Of a stretch of 64,000 bases of DNA, positions 1-7,989 are shown piece after piece; the stretch's first letter is position 1; the number at the start of each line of letters is the position of its first letter. The translations under genes were made by a program, and so were the position numbers. The notes beneath the pieces are model-generated. The model saw only the letters and a list, made by a program, of their open reading frames with translations. It ran no database searches and was not told the DNA's origin. Source of the stretch: Sheuella sp. (GTDB lineage: Bacteria; Pseudomonadota; Gammaproteobacteria; Burkholderiales; Burkholderiaceae_B); the NCBI GenBank assembly GCA_030650995.1, contig JAUSCY010000093.1, positions 1 to 64,000 on the forward strand, given 5' to 3'.

Positions 1-932
1 GGACCGCTTGATAGCAGTCGTAAATCATGACAAACCTTTGAAATTTTCACTGCGATGCGTTTCAAAACTCCGGATAGCTGCACAAAAGCGCCGCAATCCT
101 GTGTGGCTTCGATCAAATTGGGCGCCGTCTCAAGTGGCAGGCCTGTAATTTCGCAAAGGTGCGTCATGACGCGCTCTGCATATTCAGGGTGCGTATTGAT
201 TCCTGTACCGATTGCTGTTGCGCCCATATTGACTTCACAAATCAGAGGGAGTGCCTCGCGCAGGCGCAATACGTCTTCGCCGAGCATGACTGCATAGGTG
301 CGAAACTCCTGGCCCAGCGTCATGGGCACAGCGTCTTGTAATTGAGTACGTCCGACTTTGAGCAAATCCTTGAATTCGACCGCCTTAGCTTCAAAAGCCT
401 CCTGCAGGCTCGCCATGCAGACCAGCAAGTGCTGGCAACCCCGGTAAGTAGCGATTTTTAAGGACGTCGGGTAGACATCATTGGTGGATTGGCTCAGGTT
501 GACGTGTTCGTTCGGGTGGAGCTTGTCATATTGGCCACGCGCATAGCCCAGGAGTTCAAGCGCGCGATTGGCAATCACTTCATTCGCATTCATATTGGTC
601 GACGTGCCAGCGCCTCCCTGGATCATGTCAACCAGGAAATGCTCATGCAATTTCCCTGCGAGTATTTCGTGGCAGGCCGCAACGATTGCCTGGCAATGTT
701 TGCCATCGAGCATGCCAAGATCGTAATTCGTCAGGGCTGCGGCCATTTTGATTTCAGCCAGCGCACGCACCAGATCAGGAACCATGGAAATCGGCAGGCC
801 GGTAATCGGGAAATTCTCAATCGCCCGTAGCGTGTGCACACCATAATAGGCATCAAAGGGCACGTCACGAAAGCCAAGTAAGTCATGCTCGCTGCGCGTT
901 GCGGGTGAAACTTGCTGATTAACTGTGGCCAT
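1..932 (-). CDS. aspA: Aspartate ammonia-lyase (aspartase), 3' end outside window
   Basis: Converts L-aspartate to fumarate and ammonia in the cytoplasm. About 310 N-terminal residues are present and the rest, including the fumarate-lyase signature loop (GSSxMPxK region), lies beyond the window edge. Seen: the N-terminal run DLLGFRDVPFDAYYGVHTLR, the substrate-binding segments QGGAGTSTNMNANE and NLSQSTNDVYPTS, and the aspartase segment GRTQLQDAVPMTLGQEF, which separates it from argininosuccinate lyase. Class II fumarase is the nearest alternative, but these segments read as aspartase. The ATG at 932 is preceded by a purine-rich GGGAGCGAG. The gene diverges from a short-chain dehydrogenase, and a 14-bp palindrome sits 18 bp upstream of the start. 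A class I fumarase (19370) elsewhere in the window could take the fumarate further. Confidence 0.92.
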   Translation of the reverse strand, partial: MATVNQQVSPATRSEHDLLGFRDVPFDAYYGVHTLRAIENFPITGLPISMVPDLVRALAEIKMAAALTNYDLGMLDGKHCQAIVAACHEILAGKLHEHFLVDMIQGGAGTSTNMNANEVIANRALELLGYARGQYDKLHPNEHVNLSQSTNDVYPTSLKIATYRGCQHLLVCMASLQEAFEAKAVEFKDLLKVGRTQLQDAVPMTLGQEFRTYAVMLGEDVLRLREALPLICEVNMGATAIGTGINTHPEYAERVMTHLCEITGLPLETAPNLIEATQDCGAFVQLSGVLKRIAVKISKVCHDLRLLSSG

Positions 933-949
933 GCTCGCTCCCTTTTCGA

Positions 950-963
950 ATGATTCGAATCAT
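950..963. promoter_or_regulatory. Perfect 14-bp palindrome, candidate LacI-family operator
   Basis: ATGATTCGAATCAT reads identically on both strands. It lies between aspA (minus) and the dehydrogenase gene (plus). An even palindrome with a central CG is the usual shape of LacI/PurR/GalR-family operators, and a LacI-type regulator is encoded about 950 bp away at 1904. The link is inference from symmetry and proximity. Confidence 0.45.
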
Positions 964-1090
964 CATCGCACAGAGCTGCACAGAAAGTGTGAATTTTCTG
1001 TGAACAGATTGCAACCGTTTGCAAGCTCGTTGCATAATCCATGCGCAGACATACCAATTCAATATTTTGACAATGGTCTAAGGAGTGATT

Positions 1091-1846
1091 GTGAAAACAC
1101 CAAGTTTCAGGCTGGATGGGCGACGTGCGCTGGTGACAGGTGGAAGCCGGGGCATTGGTCAGGCTGCAGTGTTCGCTTTAGCCGAAGCGGGCGCGCATGT
1201 AGTCGTCGCCGCGCGAAATGCGGGCGAAGTCAACGAAGTCTGTGCGCGGGTGCGCAGTCAGGGTGGTCATGCTTCGGCCTGGATTGTGGATGTGACCGAT
1301 TCGCAAGCGGTGACGCAGGGTATGGTTGAGCACGGTCCTTTTCAGATTCTGGTGAGTAACGCAGGGATGAATCGTCCGACCTTACTGACAGAAATGCAGG
1401 ATAGTGACCTGGATGCGGTGCTGAATCTGAATGTTAAAGCTGCCTTTTATGTCGCACGCGAGGTCGTTCGAGGCCTGCTGGAGGCCGGTTTGCCGGGCAG
1501 CCTGATCAATATTTCTTCACAGATGGGTCACGTGGGTGGATTTAAACGTACAGTTTATTGTGCAACCAAACACGCGATTGAAGGCATGACCAAGGCTTTG
1601 GCGTGGGAAGTTGGTGCGGCGGGAATTCGTGTCAATACAATTTGTCCGACTTTTATTGAAACCGATATGACGCGCGGCATGTTGCAAGACACTGCCTTTC
1701 TTGACTCCGTGACTTCGAAAATCGCATTGGGGCGTGTCGGACAGCCACAAGATCTGATGGGCGCTGTTGTGTTTTTGGCTAGCGACGCTTCGGCGATGGT
1801 GACCGGATCCTCTCTGATGGTCGATGGTGGCTGGACAGCAGTGTAA
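1091..1846 (+). CDS. Short-chain dehydrogenase/reductase (SDR, classical type)
   Basis: A 251-residue NAD(P)-dependent oxidoreductase of the classical SDR fold. Seen: the nucleotide-binding TGGSRGIG near the N-terminus, the SNAG motif after the fourth strand, a serine in NISSQMG, the catalytic YCATK (YxxxK) and the C-terminal TGSSLMVDGGW common to gluconate 5-dehydrogenase and FabG-like enzymes. A GTG at 1091 is chosen because AAGGAG at 1080-1085 sits 5 bases ahead; a GTG at 1085 would lie inside that site. It is followed by a LacI-type regulator 57 bases downstream on the same strand, suggesting a sugar-acid or polyol substrate. That is inference; the exact substrate cannot be read from the sequence. 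Confidence 0.85.
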   Translation: MKTPSFRLDGRRALVTGGSRGIGQAAVFALAEAGAHVVVAARNAGEVNEVCARVRSQGGHASAWIVDVTDSQAVTQGMVEHGPFQILVSNAGMNRPTLLTEMQDSDLDAVLNLNVKAAFYVAREVVRGLLEAGLPGSLINISSQMGHVGGFKRTVYCATKHAIEGMTKALAWEVGAAGIRVNTICPTFIETDMTRGMLQDTAFLDSVTSKIALGRVGQPQDLMGAVVFLASDASAMVTGSSLMVDGGWTAV

Positions 1847-1903
1847 GTCTGCGCAAATTCGAACTGAGCAAATAAGTCGTTCCAGACCAATGGGCCCTTC
1901 CTC

Positions 1904-2929
1904 GTGAGTCATACCAAACCTGCCACGCTGTCTGATGTGGCAATGCTTGCTGGCGTCAGTCAGTCCGCAGTGAGCCGAACCTTCACGCCCGGCGCGAGTG
2001 TTGCGCCTGCGACGCGCGAGCGTGTCCTGCAGGCTGCGGCTCAGCTGGGCTACCGACCGAACGCTATTGCTCGTACGCTCACTACGCGCCGCTCCCGCAT
2101 CATCGGGGTTGTGGTGTCTTATCTGCAAAATCAGTTTTATCCTGTCGTAATTGAAAAGCTCTCACAAGCTTTGCAGCGCCATGGTTATCACGTGCTGTTG
2201 TTTGTCAGTGACGGGCACGAAACGGGGGCGACGGTTGATGACAAACTCATGGATGTCATGCAATACCAGGTTGATGCTCTGGTGCTTGCAAGCGTGACAC
2301 TTTCATCGGCTATCGCGCAAGGTTGCCGGGCCGCCGGTGTGCCTGTCGTGTTATTTAATCGAACGGCACCGATCGATGGCGTGCATTGTGTTTCCTCGGA
2401 TAACTATGCCGGAGGACGTCTGGCAGCCCAGACGCTTCTGCAGTCAGGCTGTCAGCGTATCGCATATATCGCGGGTCTTGAAGACGCCTCGACCCAGTTT
2501 GAGCGCGAGCAAGGTTTTATGCAGCAGATGCAAGAGGCAGGCGTTAAAATTTTTGCGCGTGCACAAGGCCGTTACAGTTACGAAGCTGCCTGCGAGGCTG
2601 CGCGAGAACTGTGTTCAAAAGACGTAAGACCCGATGGTATCTTTGCTGCAAATGATCATATGGCCTTAGCGGTCATGGATACGTTGCGCAGTGAACTGGG
2701 ACTGAAAGTGCCGCAAGACGTTGCTGTGGTCGGCTTTGATAATGTACCGCAGTCTGCTTGGCCGGCCTATGGGCTGACAACCATCGAACAGGATGCTGAA
2801 GGGATGGTGAATGCGACGGTAGACGTACTGATTCAGGCAATCGAATCGGCATCAAAGAATGAATTATTTACTTCCCGCAAGATTACTCAGCCGGTGCGTC
2901 TGATCAGACGCACCACAGTGAAAGGCTGA
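1904..2929 (+). CDS. LacI-family transcriptional regulator
   Basis: A 341-residue regulator. The N-terminal helix-turn-helix covers about residues 7-27 (ATLSDVAMLAGVSQSAVSR), the hinge helix is around YRPNAIARTL, and a periplasmic-binding-protein-like effector domain fills the rest (IIGVVVSYLQNQFYP, GIFAANDHMALAVMD, VVGFDNVPQSAW). The GTG at 1904 is the only start that keeps the whole DNA-binding head; the upstream ribosome site is weak. It is likely a ligand-released repressor of the adjacent dehydrogenase and perhaps of aspA, via the palindrome at 950-963. The effector is not recognisable, though sugar acids are typical for LacI regulators next to SDR genes. The end of the gene contains a long palindrome and a short tandem duplication spanning its stop codon. 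Confidence 0.9.
   Translation: MSHTKPATLSDVAMLAGVSQSAVSRTFTPGASVAPATRERVLQAAAQLGYRPNAIARTLTTRRSRIIGVVVSYLQNQFYPVVIEKLSQALQRHGYHVLLFVSDGHETGATVDDKLMDVMQYQVDALVLASVTLSSAIAQGCRAAGVPVVLFNRTAPIDGVHCVSSDNYAGGRLAAQTLLQSGCQRIAYIAGLEDASTQFEREQGFMQQMQEAGVKIFARAQGRYSYEAACEAARELCSKDVRPDGIFAANDHMALAVMDTLRSELGLKVPQDVAVVGFDNVPQSAWPAYGLTTIEQDAEGMVNATVDVLIQAIESASKNELFTSRKITQPVRLIRRTTVKG
2893..2914. repeat. Perfect 22-bp palindrome inside the 3' end of the LacI-type gene
   Basis: The sequence from 2893 to 2914 is its own reverse complement, centred on TGATCA, with half-site GGTGCGTCTGA. It lies within codons for PVRLIRRTT, 15 bases before the stop and between two convergent genes. There is no T-run on either side, so it is not a standard intrinsic terminator. 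Function unknown. Confidence 0.7.
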
Positions 2930-2942
2930 GGTGAAAGGCTGA
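2918..2942. repeat. Tandem duplication across a stop codon
   Basis: GTGAAAGGCTGA occurs at 2918-2929, where it supplies the last codons and stop of the LacI-type gene, and again at 2931-2942, with one G between. The second copy follows the stop and has no coding role. It looks like a small slippage duplication. Confidence 0.75.
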
Positions 2943-2948
2943 ACGTTC

Positions 2949-3677
2949 CTATTTTTGCTGGACTTGCATGACGCGCCACGTCATTTGCTTTTTGCCGTCC
3001 GCGTCCAGGACTTTTGCATTGACGCGTTTCGCAACAAAACCTTCTGGCAAATCAGCCTGACCCGTGACGTACTGGTAGTGTTGGATCTTTAAGTCAATCG
3101 GGGGCAATGTGATCGTTTCATTGCGACCATCTGCGTGCCGCCCTTCAAAGGCGAGAATAAGTTGGCCAGTAAATGTCGGACGATCTGACTTTTCCTGCAT
3201 GACCCACACCAGGTAGGAAAGTTTTCCGCCTGTCTTACCTTGAGTGAACTGTGCCGTGCTGATGCCGACTGAGCCGTATTTCGGATCAAACGGTAAGGTG
3301 AGTGCAAATTGATTCAGCTGATCTTTCAGAGGCGCGACGATCGATTGCAGTTTGCCCAGCTCTTGCTCAAGCGTTTTTCGGACTTGGGTGTTTTCAGTGC
3401 GTTCAAGATCGAGTTTTTGCGTGAATTCTTCGACTTGGCTTTGCAGGCGCTGTTTTTCAAGCGTGATGCTGTTCATGTCATTGATCAGTTTTTGAGAATC
3501 AAGAACCGAAAGTTGCTTGGGGCCGTAGCTCGTCTGAACGAATAGCACACCACTTGCGCCAAGCAAGATACCCACAAGCAGGAGCACCAGCCAGCTCGGC
3601 AGTCCCTTGGAGCGACGGCTCGTCTCATAAGGGGAGGGTTTGAATACGGCTCGTTTGGCTTGAATTCGAATGACCAT
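2949..3677 (-). CDS. Membrane-anchored coiled-coil protein, DUF6776-like
   Basis: 242 residues with a basic cytoplasmic N-terminus (about 1-26), one transmembrane helix (about 27-47), a heptad-rich coiled coil (about 58-125, many E/Q/L) and a C-terminal beta-rich domain (about 128-242) containing TFTGQLILAFEGRHADG. The topology suggests a periplasmic C-terminal domain. It resembles the DUF6776 family of unknown function known from betaproteobacteria. It starts at an ATG with AGGAA 8 bases upstream and follows murU by 12 bases, so it is probably co-transcribed with the cell-wall recycling pair amgK-murU. An envelope role is a guess from context. Confidence 0.7.
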   Translation of the reverse strand: MVIRIQAKRAVFKPSPYETSRRSKGLPSWLVLLLVGILLGASGVLFVQTSYGPKQLSVLDSQKLINDMNSITLEKQRLQSQVEEFTQKLDLERTENTQVRKTLEQELGKLQSIVAPLKDQLNQFALTLPFDPKYGSVGISTAQFTQGKTGGKLSYLVWVMQEKSDRPTFTGQLILAFEGRHADGRNETITLPPIDLKIQHYQYVTGQADLPEGFVAKRVNAKVLDADGKKQMTWRVMQVQQK

Positions 3678-3689
3678 AAAAAAGATTCC

Positions 3690-4376
3690 TTAAATTGACC
3701 TGATACGTTGATCAAGTTCTTCGAGTCGTTGTGGCGTACCAACATCGACCCAGGCACCTGTATGCAGTGTGCCAGAGACTGCGCGATTTGACATTGCCTC
3801 ACGCAAAAGGGGAGCCAGTTTAGCTGGCTGGCCAACGAGCGTTTGGCTGAATAATGCCGGGGCATAAATACCTATGCCAGAAAAGGTGTAACGATTCAGT
3901 GCGCCTGTTCCAACCTCTCCGGATTGTGACAGATCAAAATCACCCTCAGGGTGGTGGGCAGGGTTAGGCACAAGTAAAAGCCACGCGTGCTGAGCTTGCG
4001 TGGTGAGATTTTTTGCAATCACCAGGGCCTCATTCACATCCCAGTCACACCAGATGTCGCCATTGATGACCAGGAAGGGATCTGAACCCAGCATGGGTAG
4101 TGCTGTGGCAATACCTCCCGCCGTCTCCAGAGCCGATGTCTCGGCTGAGTAGCGAATATTCAGGCCAAACTGCGCACCCGTGCCCAGCGCTGACTCAATC
4201 AGATTGCCAAGCCAGGCATGGTTAATGACCACCTCACGAATGCCGGCCCTAGCAAGTTTTTCCAGGTGCCACACAATCAGAGGCTTACCTCCCACGGGCA
4301 ATAGTGGTTTGGGCATGGTGTCGGTCAGGGGACGCATTCTTTCACCCCGCCCAGCGGCCAGAATCATGGCATGCAT
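3690..4376 (-). CDS. murU: N-acetylmuramate alpha-1-phosphate uridylyltransferase (MurU)
   Basis: A 228-residue nucleotidyltransferase that makes UDP-MurNAc from MurNAc-1-phosphate in the MurA-independent peptidoglycan recycling route. Seen: the pyrophosphorylase signature [20 protein letters not shown] (residues 6-25), [13 protein letters not shown], the ETAGGI segment and the metal-binding [11 protein letters not shown]. Its length matches MurU rather than longer glucose-1-phosphate thymidylyltransferases. The ATG overlaps the amgK stop by one base (TGATG). The upstream kinase is the known functional partner, which strengthens the call over a generic sugar nucleotidyltransferase. Confidence 0.9.
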   Translation of the reverse strand: MHAMILAAGRGERMRPLTDTMPKPLLPVGGKPLIVWHLEKLARAGIREVVINHAWLGNLIESALGTGAQFGLNIRYSAETSALETAGGIATALPMLGSDPFLVINGDIWCDWDVNEALVIAKNLTTQAQHAWLLLVPNPAHHPEGDFDLSQSGEVGTGALNRYTFSGIGIYAPALFSQTLVGQPAKLAPLLREAMSNRAVSGTLHTGAWVDVGTPQRLEELDQRIRSI

Positions 4377-5446
4377 CAGAAGGTGTATCCGACGCTAGCT
4401 TGTACGTTATCGAGCTTGTCCAGCACTCTGAGCAGAGGTTTAAAAGCGATATAGCGACCCGCTACCTGCCTGACATATTGTTTGACGCGCGGCATGTGCG
4501 CGAGATAGGCGGCTTTGCCATCTCTGTGATTGAGTCGTGCAAACACACCAAGAATGCGTAAATTGCGCTGTAAACCCATCCATTCATAATCTTTATGGAA
4601 ATCAGCAAAATCAACAGGTACGGCAAGCCCCTTTTTGCGTGCAAGTTCCCAATAACGGATTGCCCAGTCTATTTGCTTGGGTTCTTCCCAGGTGGTGCGG
4701 GCATCCATGACAAGTGAGGCCAGATCGTAGGTGATCGGACCGGCTACGGCATCCTGAAAGTCCAGAATGCCAGGGTTTTTCCCATGCCAGGGCTCTGTGC
4801 AAACCATCAGATTCGGAGAATGGAAATCCCGGTGCACCAGCACGACGGGTTGACTGACATTATGCGCAACCAGCAGATCAAACACACCATTGATTGCCAG
4901 AAGTGAGGTCTCATCAAGCGGGCTGTTGCAGTGAACCGCTGCATACCATTGTGCAAACAGGCCGAGCTCGTCTTTCAGGCGGATTGCATCGTAGGCAGGC
5001 AGTCCTTCGTGCTGTGCTGTTTGCATTTGTACGAGCGCTTCAAGCGCATCGCGATAGAGACTTTGCAGCGTTGCATCATCAATACCCTGCTCAATCCGTG
5101 CGTAATAGGTCGTAGGCCCCAGGTCACTGAGCAGCAAAAACCCCTCATCCACGTTCGCAGCAAGAATCCCGGGTACGTTCAGACCCACTTGCGCCAGCCG
5201 CTTATCCACATCGATAAAAGGGTGGCAATCCTCCTGCGCGGGGGGGGCGTCCATGACAACCAGCGTGCCTTGTGCGGCATTCAGCCTGAAATATCGTCTG
5301 AAACTGGCGTCACTGGAGGCTGACGCCAGAGAATCCAGCTCAAGCGCTAGCTCTGCAGGCAGTGATGACAGCCATCTCAGCATGGGTTGGAGTCGAGGAT
5401 CGGTAACAGGATTTTGCATGATAAAAAACGATGAAAAGTCAGTCAT
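4376..5446 (-). CDS. amgK: Anomeric N-acetylmuramate/N-acetylglucosamine kinase (AmgK)
   Basis: An aminoglycoside-phosphotransferase-fold kinase, 356 residues, predicted to phosphorylate C1 of recycled MurNAc and feed MurU. Seen: the catalytic loop [10 protein letters not shown] (residues 205-214) and the metal-binding DFQDA (229-233, the counterpart of DFG), with [10 protein letters not shown] after it. The first ATG (5446) has no clear ribosome site; the ATG at 5419 ([10 protein letters not shown]) is an equally plausible start. The pairing with murU by a one-base overlap is the organisation reported for Pseudomonas and betaproteobacterial recycling, where loss of the route lowers intrinsic fosfomycin resistance. 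It diverges from lptD. Confidence 0.88.
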   Translation of the reverse strand: MTDFSSFFIMQNPVTDPRLQPMLRWLSSLPAELALELDSLASASSDASFRRYFRLNAAQGTLVVMDAPPAQEDCHPFIDVDKRLAQVGLNVPGILAANVDEGFLLLSDLGPTTYYARIEQGIDDATLQSLYRDALEALVQMQTAQHEGLPAYDAIRLKDELGLFAQWYAAVHCNSPLDETSLLAINGVFDLLVAHNVSQPVVLVHRDFHSPNLMVCTEPWHGKNPGILDFQDAVAGPITYDLASLVMDARTTWEEPKQIDWAIRYWELARKKGLAVPVDFADFHKDYEWMGLQRNLRILGVFARLNHRDGKAAYLAHMPRVKQYVRQVAGRYIAFKPLLRVLDKLDNVQASVGYTF

Positions 5447-5478
5447 TTTAGAGGGCGCTGAGAGAGATCTCGCAGGTT

Positions 5479-5508
5479 CTGACGGATTGTGCCGTGCTTG
5501 CCTATAAT
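5479..5508 (+). promoter_or_regulatory. Candidate sigma-70 promoter for lptD
   Basis: A perfect TATAAT at 5503-5508 is preceded 18 bases upstream by CTGACG (5479-5484), close to TTGACA. Transcription would begin near 5515, giving a leader of about 80 bases before the lptD GTG. Confidence 0.55.
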
Positions 5509-5595
5509 ACCGGCTGGTTGCACCTTTTTAATGCCACAATGGGCAGGGTGTGTTTTTTGCCTTAAAAGCCCAGCATTAAGGTTATCTTTCTGAAC

Positions 5596-7989
5596 GTGCG
5601 TATTTTTCTCTCCCTGTTGCTTTTGCTAGTTTCCAGTATTGCGACAGTGCGTGCGCAAGACTCGGGCGTGCTCGCCTCTCAGGCATCGACTGGATCGCCT
5701 GTGCTTGTACGTGGGCTGAAAGTCTCGCCCGCCCTGAATAAACCCACCACACCCGATAAAGAAATGCCAGCCTTTCTGGAAGCACGCGAAATGCGTGGTG
5801 ACGGACAAAATAATGTTGTGCTTGAGGGCAACGCCGCCATGAGGCGTCAGGATGCCGTCCTGAAAGCCAACATTATTAATTACAACAAGTCTACGGGCGT
5901 CATGGACGCGCAAGTCAATGCCAGACTGGTTCGTGATGGCAATATCGTGTCAGGCACCAGTATCACCTACAACACCGACAATGGTACGGCGAGTATCGAT
6001 CAGCCTAACTTCTGGCTTGAAAGCGGTGGCGCAGGGGTAGGGTCCTGGGCTGACGTTTACAACCGTAATCAGATGAGTCTGACGGATGTCACCTATAGTG
6101 GCTGCCCTTGCCCCCAGCCCTCCTGGTACATCGAGACAGAAAAGCTTGACCTTGATTTTGAAGAAAATGAAGGCGTTGCACGTAATGGCGTGCTTTATTT
6201 CAAGGACGTGCCGATCCTTGCCTCGCCCTACCTGACATTTCCGCTCAAAAAAGAACGTAAGTCAGGATTTCTGTTGCCGACCTTTGGCTCGACAACCAAC
6301 ACGGGTATTGATTACACGCAACCTTACTATTTCAACCTGGCTCCCAATTACGACATGACCATGCAGCTGCGTGCCATGTCCAAGCATGGCCTGCAGCTGG
6401 GCGATGAATTCCGTTATGTCGGTGAAAGCTATTCCGGCTACATGGCGGGCACCTATCTGAGTAATGACATTACGACGGGTACTGATCGCTGGCTCTATAC
6501 CGCGATGCATTCACAAAGTTTTGGCAATGGTTTTTATGGTGGTTACAACCTGAACAGAGTTTCAGATGACAACTACTTCAAGGACTTTGCCAGTATTGCT
6601 GTCAATCAGGCCGCATTGACTTACCTCCCAACAGTTGTGAGTCTGGGCTGGGCCGATCAGTACTGGTCGACCGGTATTCAAACCATGACTTTCCAGACGA
6701 TCGCGCCGACAGGCACGACCGTTGCGCCTCAATACAACAAAGTGCCCGAATACACGGTTAACGGTGCGCGCTTTGACTATGGTGGTTTTGATGTGCAGTC
6801 GCAAAATACGCTGACAGCGTTTCAGATGCCACTGGACAAGCGGTTTGCGATTGGCCCGGGTGGTTCGTTACGCTGGAAACCTGACGGCCAGCGTGCCTTG
6901 TCATACAACTCGATCGCCTATCCGATCGTCAAGCCAGGTTGGTTCATCACCCCCAAGGTGGCAGTGAGCATGGCGCAGTATCAGACCGAGTGGTATGGAC
7001 TGGAAAACTGGTACGGCTATGGTCAGCCATCAAATTCCCGCGTACTGCCGATCATGTCGGTGGATTCCGGTATGACGTTTGACCGGGATACGTCTTTCTT
7101 TGGTAAGCCATCGCTTCAGACGTTCGAGCCCCGTGCTTACTACCTGCGTGTGCCATATCGCGACCAGTCACAACTTCCGGTCTATGACACGACACTGGCA
7201 GATCTGAATTTTTCCCAGGTTTTTCAGGAAAATATTTTTGCAGGTTCAGACCGTATCAATAACGCGAACCAGGTCACGGCAGCGTTAACTACGCGCTGGC
7301 TGGATGCTGATACAGGTTTTGAAAGGCTGAGTCTTTCATTGGCGCAGCAGTTTTATTTTGAAGACCAATACGTAACATTGCCTTTCGAAGTCCCACGTAC
7401 CAATACGCGCTCACTTTTCTTGCTGGGAGGAAATGCTGCCCTGACTGACACGACCACAACGGGTGCAACATTCCAGTACAACCCCTATACCAGTCAGTGG
7501 GATCGCGCACAGGTGGTGACACGCTGGCGTCCTCAGCGTCTCGCGACCTTGTCGTTGTCTTATCGTTATCAGATTAATCCTCCTCCAGATGCGATTTACC
7601 AGACACAGGGTCAGAATCAGATCAGTGCCTCCGCACAGTGGCCATTGAGCAATCGCTGGTATACCGTTGGTCGTGTGGATTACACCTTTAACAAGGTGGA
7701 TGCGCCTAGTACGATTGATCCGAGCATTACGGTGGCGATGCCCAAAGTGACCCAGGCGATTCTGGGGCTGGAGTACAAGGGCGATTGTTGCTGGAGTGGC
7801 CGTATGGTGTTCCAGCGTTACGTCGTTAGCGCAGACCAGACGAACACCGGGGTGTTTTTTCAGCTGGAGCTAGGCGGCCTGGGAGCACTTGGCCAGAACC
7901 CCATGGGTATGCTCGGCAAAAGTATTCCGGATTATCAAAATATTAACTCTCCGATTCCAAACGTTACAAAGTTTGAAAGGTACGAATAA
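5596..7989 (+). CDS. lptD: LPS-assembly protein LptD
   Basis: An outer-membrane beta-barrel of 797 residues that, with LptE, inserts lipopolysaccharide into the outer leaflet. A signal peptide covers residues 1-20 (MRIFLSLLLLLVSSIATVRA, cut before QD). The LptA-like jellyroll domain follows (about 58-165), then the barrel with LASPYLTFPLKKERKSGFL. Two cysteine pairs, C170/C172 in SGCPCPQPSW and C731/C732 in GDCCWSG, are positioned for the non-consecutive disulfides required for LptD activity. The protein ends in an acidic-aromatic tail. It has a GTG start and overlaps surA by one base (TAATG). Coupling to surA fits, since SurA chaperones LptD folding. Confidence 0.97.
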   Translation: MRIFLSLLLLLVSSIATVRAQDSGVLASQASTGSPVLVRGLKVSPALNKPTTPDKEMPAFLEAREMRGDGQNNVVLEGNAAMRRQDAVLKANIINYNKSTGVMDAQVNARLVRDGNIVSGTSITYNTDNGTASIDQPNFWLESGGAGVGSWADVYNRNQMSLTDVTYSGCPCPQPSWYIETEKLDLDFEENEGVARNGVLYFKDVPILASPYLTFPLKKERKSGFLLPTFGSTTNTGIDYTQPYYFNLAPNYDMTMQLRAMSKHGLQLGDEFRYVGESYSGYMAGTYLSNDITTGTDRWLYTAMHSQSFGNGFYGGYNLNRVSDDNYFKDFASIAVNQAALTYLPTVVSLGWADQYWSTGIQTMTFQTIAPTGTTVAPQYNKVPEYTVNGARFDYGGFDVQSQNTLTAFQMPLDKRFAIGPGGSLRWKPDGQRALSYNSIAYPIVKPGWFITPKVAVSMAQYQTEWYGLENWYGYGQPSNSRVLPIMSVDSGMTFDRDTSFFGKPSLQTFEPRAYYLRVPYRDQSQLPVYDTTLADLNFSQVFQENIFAGSDRINNANQVTAALTTRWLDADTGFERLSLSLAQQFYFEDQYVTLPFEVPRTNTRSLFLLGGNAALTDTTTTGATFQYNPYTSQWDRAQVVTRWRPQRLATLSLSYRYQINPPPDAIYQTQGQNQISASAQWPLSNRWYTVGRVDYTFNKVDAPSTIDPSITVAMPKVTQAILGLEYKGDCCWSGRMVFQRYVVSADQTNTGVFFQLELGGLGALGQNPMGMLGKSIPDYQNINSPIPNVTKFERYE

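Noticed and set aside
1517-2128. Minus-strand open frame of about 203 codons
   Set aside because: Antisense to the SDR and LacI-type genes, which have clear family motifs; it has no recognisable domain or ribosome site.
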